From Aestuariivivens sediminis (GTDB lineage: Bacteria; Bacteroidota; Bacteroidia; Flavobacteriales; Flavobacteriaceae): a stretch of DNA of 64,000 nucleotides. The stretch covers positions 62,001 to 126,000 of the forward strand of contig NZ_JAKMCP010000005.1 of NCBI RefSeq assembly GCF_022662105.1, in the 5' to 3' direction. The notes beneath the pieces are model-generated. The model was not told where the DNA came from, ran no database searches, and worked only from the letters and a program-made list of their open reading frames with translations. Positions within the stretch are counted from its first letter, which is position 1; every line of letters begins with the position of its first letter. Both the position numbers and the translations under genes were made by a program. This document shows, piece after piece, positions 38,961-46,556 of this stretch.

Positions 38961-40268
38961 TTATCCCTTCGTTAAAAATGCTAAATAGGTTTGTGCATAA
39001 TTGTGTTCAAATATGGTTTGATAATATTCTAACTGTTTTTGGGCAAATTGCGTTTCAGCCATTAATAAATCGGAGGTTTTCTCCAGGCCTTCCTTAAATC
39101 TATTCGTACGAATTCTTAAGGATTCTTCAGCTTGTTGCAAGGCTAACTTTGAAAGATTGAGTTTATTTTTGGCGTCAACGTACATGCGATTCGCTTTATG
39201 AAGTTCTAGTTTGCTTTTGGATACATATTGACGGTATTCTAATTTCGATTTTTCAAATTCGGCTTTACTCTTTTGGGCTTTTCCGAAACGTTTGGATCCC
39301 TGAAATATGTCCCAACTTAATTTGGCCCCAAATACATAGCCATTAGCTTGGGCTTCAAAAATGTCATCGTCATATAGTTGATAACTTCCAAAGGCATTTA
39401 ACCTTGGGAAGAAGGTCATTTTATCTGCTTTGTTCATGGCTTTCAGTGCATTGGTGCTCAAAAACATAGCTCTAATATCACTGCGGTCTTCAGAAATGGT
39501 TTTATGTATCGTGAGCATTTCGTTTACGGTTAAGCTGTCTGCAGGTTGGTATATAAAAAAGGAGTCATCATTCATTAAAAACGATAGGTAATTGGAAGCG
39601 TTTTGTACATTACTCTTCGCTTGGTGCAATTGGTTTTTAACTTCATTAAGACGTACTTCTACATTAAGGACATCCGCGCGCTGCAGGAGACCCTGCTCAA
39701 ATCCATTATCGGCCAACATTTGGTTGGCTTTTGCAGCTTCTAATGCTTTTTTCACAACATCAACTACTTTATAGGCTAATTGGAGTTGCATGTAGGCATT
39801 ATTCACCTCAAATTCTATATAATCAACGGTGCGCTGTCTTTTTAGTGACATGGCTTCCATTTTAGATTTGGCCGCTTCCCGTTGGTAAATACCATCCAAA
39901 TTAATAAGTGGTTGTTCAATTTCAAATGTCGTGGCGAAATTTTGGATCTGGCTGGGATCGTTCAATAATGCGGGATCAAAATCATTTGGTGTTAAAATTT
40001 CTTGGTTAAGTTTTGACCCAAACGCCATCAGTGGATTCGTTGTTGAAATACCCGTATAACTAATAGAAATATGCGGTAGAAAGATGGAATTGGTCTGTCT
40101 GAATTCTGCTCTGGCACGATTAAATTCCTCAATGGAAATTTTTATTGTGGTATTGTTTTCTGAAACGGATTCTAGTACTTCTTTTTTGGTTATGGGTATG
40201 ATCTGCTGAGCGTAAAGCGATAAGATTCCAGAGAGTAATAAAGATGTTATATAGGATTTAAGTTTCAT
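38961..40268 (-). CDS. TolC family outer membrane efflux protein
   Basis: Outer-membrane exit duct of the RND pump. I choose the Met at 40268 rather than the upstream in-frame ATG at 40289: the signal peptide (MKLKSYITSLLLSGILSLYAQ) begins there, and the upstream ATG would lie inside the -7 box. The 435-aa mature-type protein has two OEP repeats of long amphipathic helices (QTNSIFLPHISISYTG, QQAEESLRIRTNRFKEGLEK in the second), consistent with a trimeric TolC. First gene of the tolC-adaptor-pump operon; a palindromic operator lies 48-63 nt upstream. Confidence 0.94.
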   Translation of the reverse strand: MKLKSYITSLLLSGILSLYAQQIIPITKKEVLESVSENNTTIKISIEEFNRARAEFRQTNSIFLPHISISYTGISTTNPLMAFGSKLNQEILTPNDFDPALLNDPSQIQNFATTFEIEQPLINLDGIYQREAAKSKMEAMSLKRQRTVDYIEFEVNNAYMQLQLAYKVVDVVKKALEAAKANQMLADNGFEQGLLQRADVLNVEVRLNEVKNQLHQAKSNVQNASNYLSFLMNDDSFFIYQPADSLTVNEMLTIHKTISEDRSDIRAMFLSTNALKAMNKADKMTFFPRLNAFGSYQLYDDDIFEAQANGYVFGAKLSWDIFQGSKRFGKAQKSKAEFEKSKLEYRQYVSKSKLELHKANRMYVDAKNKLNLSKLALQQAEESLRIRTNRFKEGLEKTSDLLMAETQFAQKQLEYYQTIFEHNYAQTYLAFLTKG

Positions 40269-40286
40269 TTTATAATAATTATGAGG

Positions 40287-40294
40287 CAAATTTA
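40287..40294 (-). promoter_or_regulatory. Promoter -7 element (TAAATTTG) for tolC operon
   Basis: The minus strand reads TAAATTTG, 18 nt before the chosen tolC start. It overlaps the alternative ATG at 40289, which excludes that codon if this promoter is used. Confidence 0.65.
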
Positions 40295-40315
40295 GCCCTA
40301 GAAATTATTACACTT

Positions 40316-40331
40316 GGTAACAATTGTTACC
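40316..40331 (-). promoter_or_regulatory. Perfect 16-bp palindrome GGTAACAATTGTTACC upstream of the RND operon
   Basis: GGTAACAATTGTTACC is fully self-complementary. Its centre lies about 33 bp upstream of the centre of the -7 box, i.e. near -40 relative to the expected start of transcription, the place where class II activators of the Crp/Fnr type bind. The T-A-A-C/G-T-T-A half-sites suit a homodimeric regulator (Crp/Fnr, MarR or TetR type). No regulator gene is adjacent. Confidence 0.65.
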
Positions 40332-40499
40332 CAGGAAAAAGAGGAATCATTTAATAAGCACTTTATAGAAACTTCAAGTGATGAGTAGCATGCCTATCTT
40401 TGAAACGGGATAATCTTGTATGGATTTGTCGGCCACCGGACCACTCACTGGGTTTTACTTTTGGACAGAAATTTTAGGATAAATATTATTTTATTGAAA

Positions 40500-41081
40500 T
40501 CAGCGTTTTATCAATTTAATAAAAAGCTCCTTTCCTAATCTGCTTTCAATGGAATTATGGCAAGCCTCGATAATGTCTATTTTAAAATAGGGAGAAAAAT
40601 AATCCAAATACTCCTCACGATTTCCACCAAAAGGAGGCTTATCCATATTTAAAGGAGCATCAAAGAGGACCCCTACAAGTTTTCCATTGGAAACCAATAA
40701 GGCGTTAGCCTTTTGTGCGTAACGTGATCTTAGTTTTGGATCGATAGCACAGAAAAAGGTCTGTTCAATGATGAGGTCATATCTCCCGGTTAAATCAAAA
40801 TAATTACCATGGATTAATTGCGAAACAGGAAATTGAGGAACCCTGTTTTTAATACTTTTTAGGGCAGCACCAGAAAGGTCTATAACGGACGTATTTTTAA
40901 AACCGTTATTAAACAGATATTCGGCTTCATAGGAATTGCCGCCACCGGGAATTAAAATGTTTAAATTTTTGTTGGTTAATTGATTGAAATATGATTTCAA
41001 TGGTGGTGAAATTTGGCCTAAATCCCATCCTATATCATGGTTTAGATAACGATTATTCCAAAAGGATTCTGATAAATCCAT
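40500..41081 (-). CDS. TPMT-family SAM-dependent methyltransferase
   Basis: A 193-aa class I methyltransferase. Seen: WNNRYLNHDIGWDLGQISPPL at the start (typical of thiopurine methyltransferase-like proteins), the SAM loop LIPGGGNSYEAEYL (about 43-56) and acidic motif SVIDLSGAAL (about 65-74), then IIEQTFFCAI and GVLFDAPL. Bacterial TPMT enzymes methylate thiols and selenium/tellurium compounds. It is 3 bp downstream of thioredoxin on the same strand and close to the RND operon. The real substrate is unknown. Confidence 0.88.
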   Translation of the reverse strand: MDLSESFWNNRYLNHDIGWDLGQISPPLKSYFNQLTNKNLNILIPGGGNSYEAEYLFNNGFKNTSVIDLSGAALKSIKNRVPQFPVSQLIHGNYFDLTGRYDLIIEQTFFCAIDPKLRSRYAQKANALLVSNGKLVGVLFDAPLNMDKPPFGGNREEYLDYFSPYFKIDIIEACHNSIESRLGKELFIKLIKR

Positions 41082-41084
41082 TAC

Positions 41085-41378
41085 TTATACACTGGTAATC
41101 TTTTGAATGATATCATTTTTTTGAACCACACCGGACTGACGCCAAACTTGTTTGCCATTTTTAAAAAGTAATAGGGTAGGAACCCCTCTTACCTGATAGG
41201 TCGCTGCCAACTTTTGATTTTTATCGACATCAATTTTTATAATGGAAACACGATCTTTTAAAGTGGATTTCACCTCCTTTAATATGGGACTCATCATTTT
41301 ACAGGGTCCACACCATTCTGCAAAAAAATCAACTAAAACGGGTTTGTCTTGATTAATGATTTCTGAAAAAGAACTCAT
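41085..41378 (-). CDS. Thioredoxin
   Basis: A 97-aa single-domain thioredoxin with the canonical active site WCGPC at 22-26, cis-proline in RGVPTLLLF and the usual beta-alpha order; no signal peptide, so cytoplasmic. It is the first gene of a two-gene unit with the TPMT-family methyltransferase (3 bp apart). The promoter contains a TATTTTTG box flanked by an inverted repeat. The main trxA of the cell could lie elsewhere, so I leave the symbol blank. Confidence 0.95.
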   Translation of the reverse strand: MSSFSEIINQDKPVLVDFFAEWCGPCKMMSPILKEVKSTLKDRVSIIKIDVDKNQKLAATYQVRGVPTLLLFKNGKQVWRQSGVVQKNDIIQKITSV

Positions 41379-41397
41379 AATTTATAAACTTTACTGG

Positions 41398-41433
41398 CAT
41401 GTAATAATTACAAAAATACATATTTATTACATG
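41398..41433 (-). promoter_or_regulatory. Promoter and inverted repeat of the thioredoxin-methyltransferase unit
   Basis: The -7 box TATTTTTG (minus strand, 41411-41418) lies between the arms CATGTAATAA (41398-41407) and TTATTACATG (41424-41433), an exact 10-bp inverted repeat with 16 bp between. A second, smaller palindrome TGTAATAATTACA (41400-41412) sits right over the expected start site. The 10-mer TGTAATAATT also occurs, on the minus strand, at 40303-40312 beside the tolC palindrome. A shared redox or metal regulator is an inference. Confidence 0.55.
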
Positions 41434-41486
41434 GTAGATTTATTTAATGATGGAATAATTTTGTAATTGGTTAAGCTGATTTCCTT

Positions 41487-42154
41487 TTATTTTAACTCAA
41501 AGGATTTGGATAAAATCTGCACAGAATTGGTTCCTGCCATCACAACAAAAGTACCTGACTCAACCAAAAAGTTACCATCAGGGTCATAAAAACCAAGTTC
41601 TTCAGGGGTTAATTGGAATATTACTGTTTTCGACTCATGTGCTTTCAAGTGTATTTTTTTAAATCCTTTTAACTCTTTTACAGGACGTACAATTGCAGTG
41701 GCTTCAGCAGCTATTCCTTCAGCCGATTGTCTTATGACCTCCAGAACCCAGCTTGCTGCTTCAGCCAAAGGAACGGGAGTCAATGTTTTATGACCATGAA
41801 TGACGTCATATCAATATATCAAAGGTATACCCAATCGTGAAGTTTCAACAGCCAATTTTTGAACCTCCCGAACTTCTTTCACACCATGTACATTCAAGAT
41901 TGAACCTACTAATCCTTTTTTAAGATGGTCATACATTTGCTTTACATTGGCATCACTCGGTGAAGGTCCAGTGACATCGTAAAAACTGCTGTATTGATTC
42001 ATTTGCCCAACTTGTCCTCCAAGGTCATTTGTGCTAAAAGCGTTTCAACTTTTTTCCCTATAGTATCGACTCGTCCTGAGGAATGATCGGAACTGAAAGC
42101 ATTCCATAAAAAAATACTCACTAATGCTAAACATACATTTTTAAGTTGGCCCAT
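41487..42154 (-). pseudogene. Decayed GH3 beta-glucosidase (BglX-like) with frameshift, stop and ~1.6-kb internal deletion
   Basis: The minus strand from ATG 42154 encodes a signal-peptide-like start and LLAQMTLEDKLG, then a 1-base loss near 42005 shifts the frame into QMNQYSSFYDVTGPSPSD. The reading continues as LGIPLIY, where a GGA-type glycine codon has become TGA (stop at 41811-41813). It resumes with YDVIHGHKTLTPVPLAEAASW and then jumps from EATA directly to RPVKELKGFKKIHLK, the C-terminal Fn3-like domain of GH3 enzymes, ending at ELK. The family is about 750 aa, so about 540 codons, including the catalytic Asp region, are missing. Three independent lesions show it is dead. Two short ORFs in this region are fragments, not genes. 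Confidence 0.87.
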
Positions 42155-42427
42155 ACCTGTATTTAAAATAGTTTAGAAATGGAATAAATAAAACATTTAC
42201 AAACTGATATTGTTTAGACAATTTGGGTAGAAAACTAAAATATAAAAAAAAGGATAATGACCTTAATTTGAATACTGAGACTGTTCATGGCTTTTAGTCA
42301 TGATGTGATTTTTAGTTACTTTAAAAAATTACAATAGGGATATCCCGGTAATTTTTCATTACAATTTTTGCTTTGTCATTTGCAGTTGAACTAAAAAGTC
42401 AATTTACATTAGCAAAAAACCATGACA

Positions 42428-44953
42428 TTAGTGGTCATTCTCACTGGTAATTTTGTGTTTAAACTTATTGTACAGAAAGGAGATGATTAATAACAAAATT
42501 CCTAAAGAAACAAATACAATGGTTTTTGATATGGTATTCAAATGGGAAATGTCATAAAAGAAAAGTTTGATTAGTGTAATCGAAAACAGGATAATCGCCC
42601 CAATGCGCAGATGCTTTTTTGTCTTCCAGATACCCAAAGAAATTAAGATTAGGGAATATACTCCCCAAAGGATGCTTAACCCAAGTTTATATGATTCCGT
42701 TGAATTGGCCATATCCAACCAATGGATTAACTCGCTGCTGGTTATCCAAACTACCGTGGTGTAGAGCAAGATGTCAAAACCCATTTTAAAATCAACTTTC
42801 ATAAATTCTTGCCGGATGTATTTATAACAAGTATAAAGTGCCCATGCTAAAAAGGCTAAAGACAAATATCTTATCATAATATGGGAATCACCAATGTTAT
42901 ATTGCGATGAAACATTTTGCTCCAAATAACTCTCCCGCAATTGACTTATGGTGTATAGTCCTTGTGTTAGGAAGACGAGTATTGCAAAAACGTTAAGAAT
43001 TACATTAATTTGACCCAATACCCTGTTTTTAATTTTTTTCATGTTCAAAAAGGAAAGCACTGAAACAAAAAGCAAGGAATAATTAAGTACCCATATGGTT
43101 TTGAATTTAAGTAAATCTAAATTCGAATTTTGTACAGAGTCGTTCATAGGGGATCTTGAATTGTTATAAAGTACCTGCCAATAATTTTCCAGTTCCAGCC
43201 TAAAGGCTAAATAGATAGCACTGATAAGCACAGCAGGGATTACAAATGACGTAATTTCCAGTAGTTGAGGCTTTACAAAAGATTTGTATTTATTTTGAGT
43301 ATTCAATACATAAATAAAGTAAAAACCACCAATAAAAAAAGCTGAGGTTAGGAATTGGGGATTGAATAGTGGCGTAGTCTCTATTAGGTTCAAATAATTA
43401 CTGTACGCTAAGCTCCAATCCTGAAGGATACTCAAGGTAGCCAACGCCATGAGCGGGTATGAAATATATTCGTAAATAGCCATGCTTTTTGTTCTTCCAA
43501 TCCAGAACAGTAAAGCGGCCTCCCCAATCCATAAAAGAGTTACCCAATTACCATCTAGTTGAACGGGAATAGAAATGGTGACAAATACCATCACCAATCC
43601 AGAAACCAAGTAAAATAAATTTCTGTCGCCCAATTTTTGTTTGTAAATGATAACACTTACAATAAAGTGCAAAAGGCCATTACCCAATGTGAATAATCCC
43701 AATAATTTGGTTCCAATCTCATGGTTATCTAAAATGGCATATCCAAATCCGTAGAAAATGAAGGAATTGGCCAGCAGTAGCACAATATCAATGACCTCAA
43801 ATTTTTCCTGTTGGATTAATTTAAATGCCAAAAAAGTTGCATAAAAAACAGCAAAGAAGAGTAAAATAAAAACTAAAGCCATAGCAAAGTACACATCGGT
43901 GCTGTAGCTCGAAGCATGCCAAGTTGCATATATCAGCCAGGTGAGTAAAAAGGATGAGATGTAAAGGGTTTTCCAGTATTTTTTAAATGCAATAACTAGA
44001 ATTCCACTGTTAATAATAACCATATAACTAAAAAGCACCATTGCATTACCTGAATTTTCGCTTAATAAAAAAGGAACTGCATAAGCACCAACCAGTCCAA
44101 TATGGGCAATAATTTGTTTGTTATAGTTTAAGGCTGAAATAACTGTAAATACAGTAAAAAGGACCATTAGACAAAAAGCGAAAACTTGTGGAAGCAGTCC
44201 ATATAAGCCATAGGTTAGGTAAGTCATCACATATAAAACCGTCATGGCACCACTGACTAAAACAGCACTAAAGTTGGCATACTTTTCTTTCAGTTTTATC
44301 CCGAATACCAAAAGGCCCAAACCTATGAGATAGCCTAAAATAATCCGTGTAAGTGGGCTAATCAAGTCATGTTCAATGGAATATTTTGCTCCAATTCCCA
44401 CACCGATAACAAGAATGACGATACCAATTTTATTAATAAGATTTTCACCGATGAATTTTTCCAGATTTCGGTTGCTTTTTTCTCTTGGCACTTCAACATG
44501 CGATTGATATACCGGCGTAGGATCTTTAATTTTTTTGGACATCTTAGGGTAAGCCTGCTTTGACTTTTTTGAGGGCAATGCAATCCACAAGAGAAAATAA
44601 AGTAAAACTCCAACACAAAATAATACGGAAAGAAGGATCCAAAGAATACGAACCACCAGAACATTTATATTAAAGTACTCAGCCAAACCAGAACATACAC
44701 CACCCAAGACGTAATTCTTATCATTTCTCGTTAACTTTTTTGGAGATTCACTTTGATGATGAGTAGGTTCTGTTTTAACAGATACCGTTTCAATGGGGGT
44801 TTCCTTTTGCTCAGGTTTTTTGGATTGAGCCGATTTTAAGTGGTAGATTTCTTCTCGTAATTCATGTACCTCCTTTGAGAAGGCTTCTTGCCTTTTCAAA
44901 AGCGCTTCCAGTTTAATAAGAAGCTTGTTTAATTGGTCTTGGTTATCGGTCAT
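42428..44953 (-). CDS. PspC-DUF2339 multi-pass membrane protein
   Basis: An 841-aa inner-membrane protein. Residues 1-45 form a coiled coil (LNKLLIKLEALLKRQEAFSK and following). About 75-130 is a PspC domain (NDKNYVLGGVCSGLAEYFNI followed by a hydrophobic hairpin ending LLWIALPSKK). From about 165 on there are some twenty hydrophobic helices with short loops in the manner of DUF2339 proteins (GENLINKIGIVILVIGVGIGAKYSIEHDLI is typical). PspC domains often sense envelope stress. The domain combination is the known one for this family in Bacteroidota. Function is unknown. It stands alone, flanked by ~250-bp gaps. Confidence 0.9.
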   Translation of the reverse strand: MTDNQDQLNKLLIKLEALLKRQEAFSKEVHELREEIYHLKSAQSKKPEQKETPIETVSVKTEPTHHQSESPKKLTRNDKNYVLGGVCSGLAEYFNINVLVVRILWILLSVLFCVGVLLYFLLWIALPSKKSKQAYPKMSKKIKDPTPVYQSHVEVPREKSNRNLEKFIGENLINKIGIVILVIGVGIGAKYSIEHDLISPLTRIILGYLIGLGLLVFGIKLKEKYANFSAVLVSGAMTVLYVMTYLTYGLYGLLPQVFAFCLMVLFTVFTVISALNYNKQIIAHIGLVGAYAVPFLLSENSGNAMVLFSYMVIINSGILVIAFKKYWKTLYISSFLLTWLIYATWHASSYSTDVYFAMALVFILLFFAVFYATFLAFKLIQQEKFEVIDIVLLLANSFIFYGFGYAILDNHEIGTKLLGLFTLGNGLLHFIVSVIIYKQKLGDRNLFYLVSGLVMVFVTISIPVQLDGNWVTLLWIGEAALLFWIGRTKSMAIYEYISYPLMALATLSILQDWSLAYSNYLNLIETTPLFNPQFLTSAFFIGGFYFIYVLNTQNKYKSFVKPQLLEITSFVIPAVLISAIYLAFRLELENYWQVLYNNSRSPMNDSVQNSNLDLLKFKTIWVLNYSLLFVSVLSFLNMKKIKNRVLGQINVILNVFAILVFLTQGLYTISQLRESYLEQNVSSQYNIGDSHIMIRYLSLAFLAWALYTCYKYIRQEFMKVDFKMGFDILLYTTVVWITSSELIHWLDMANSTESYKLGLSILWGVYSLILISLGIWKTKKHLRIGAIILFSITLIKLFFYDISHLNTISKTIVFVSLGILLLIISFLYNKFKHKITSENDH

Positions 44954-45196
44954 TTTTTTTAATCATTAGCACCAACTCTTTGATTAAAGACTGTTTTAGT
45001 AGTTTAGATAACTAATGTAGTGAAAAAAGTCGCATAATAGATATGTATTACGGTTATAGTTAATGAGCCTTACTTCTATTTAGGAAATGTCGAAATCGAT
45101 AAAATTGAAAACCTAAAAGACGCATTACTTTTTGAGTTATTAAAAAATGCTTTAACAAATGTTCTAGCATTTATAATTTTTGCAGAAATTAAAAAT

Positions 45197-46555
45197 TTAA
45201 TACTTTATATAAACAGTTTTTCTGTTCACAAACTCCATTATACCGTCTTTTGCCAACTCCCTTCCGTATCCCGATTTTTTGTTGCCACCAAAAGGTAATC
45301 TGGGATCGGATTTAACCAACTCATTGATAAAATAAGCTCCATCACTTACTCTATACGCATATTTAATGGCTTTGTCCGTATTTTGTGTGCATACCGATAC
45401 TCCAAGTCCATAATTGGAATTTTCAGATAAGGTAAAAGCATGTCCTATATCTTTTGCTCTAATCATCGCCGCCAAAGGACCAAAAGTTTCCTGATCGAAA
45501 GCATCCATACCGGGTACAACATCTCCCAAAATTGTGGGCTCATGGTAACAACCTTTTTGATGACCACCCAGCAATAATTTAGCCCCTTGTGCAATGGATT
45601 TTTTCACTTGTTGGTTTAATTGATTGGCAAGATCCAATCTGGCAAGGGGCCCAATGGTTGTATTTTTATCCAATGGATTCCCCGATTTCAAACTCATTGT
45701 GGCTTCCCTAAATTTATGAACAAATTCATCATATATACTTTCTACCAAAATAAAACGTTTGGCTGCTATACAACTTTGGCCACAATTGAGCATTCTGGCA
45801 GTCAGTGCTATTTGGACGCTTTTATTAATATCTGCATCTTCCCAAACTATGAATGCATTATTGCCTCCCAATTCCAAAACCGTTTTTTTTATATAGCGCC
45901 CTGAAATTTCTGCAACAGCAGCACCCGCTCTTTCGCTTCCAGTTAAGGTAACGGCTTTAACAGCATCATGTGCAATAATTTTTTCGGTTTGATCATGATG
46001 GACGATTAAACTTTGAAAAACATTTGAAGGATAACCTGCTTTAATGAATACCTCTTCAATTTTTTGGGCACAACCAAATACGTTTGGAGCGTGTTTTAGT
46101 AAACCAGTATTTCCGGCGGTCAAGGTTGGAGCTGCAAATCTGAAAACTTGCCAAAACGGAAAATTCCAAGGCATAATGGCCAAAACACTTCCAATGGGAT
46201 CGTGCCGTACAAAACTCTTATCAGCATCCGTAACAATCGGTTGATTAGCAAGAAAAGTTGAGGCGTTGTCTGCATAATAATCACACACCCAAGCACACTT
46301 GTTAATTTCCGATTGCGATTCAGAAATAGGTTTCCCCATTTCCAAAGTGATCATTTTGGCATAGTCTTCCAGATTATCACGCAATACTTGCCCTGCTTTT
46401 TTAATGAGATGGCAGCGTTCCTGAAGGGATACTTCCCGCCAAGATTCAAAAGCCTTTTGACTATTGTCCAACTTTTCCACAAGCGCTTCTTGGTTAAGTG
46501 CTTTATAGGCACCAATTTCCTCACCATTATAGGGGTTTATACTCTTAAATACCAT
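45197..46555 (-). CDS. gabD: NAD(P)-dependent succinate-semialdehyde dehydrogenase
   Basis: Oxidises succinate semialdehyde to succinate. The 452-aa aldehyde dehydrogenase has the general base Glu228 (LELGGNN), the catalytic Cys262 (NCGQSCIAAKR), the nucleotide-binding TGSERAG (205-211) and MPWNFPFWQVFR (128-139), which is typical of the succinate-semialdehyde subgroup. Last gene of the operon, 1 bp after the ATP-grasp gene. The neighbouring GABA-type aminotransferase supports this substrate, but related aminoaldehydes are possible. Confidence 0.9.
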   Translation of the reverse strand: MVFKSINPYNGEEIGAYKALNQEALVEKLDNSQKAFESWREVSLQERCHLIKKAGQVLRDNLEDYAKMITLEMGKPISESQSEINKCAWVCDYYADNASTFLANQPIVTDADKSFVRHDPIGSVLAIMPWNFPFWQVFRFAAPTLTAGNTGLLKHAPNVFGCAQKIEEVFIKAGYPSNVFQSLIVHHDQTEKIIAHDAVKAVTLTGSERAGAAVAEISGRYIKKTVLELGGNNAFIVWEDADINKSVQIALTARMLNCGQSCIAAKRFILVESIYDEFVHKFREATMSLKSGNPLDKNTTIGPLARLDLANQLNQQVKKSIAQGAKLLLGGHQKGCYHEPTILGDVVPGMDAFDQETFGPLAAMIRAKDIGHAFTLSENSNYGLGVSVCTQNTDKAIKYAYRVSDGAYFINELVKSDPRLPFGGNKKSGYGRELAKDGIMEFVNRKTVYIKY

Positions 46556-46556
46556 A

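Noticed and set aside
41487-42002. Two independent small genes (98 and 63 codons)
   Set aside because: Both are fragments of the same GH3 pseudogene, split by a stop, a frameshift and a deletion.
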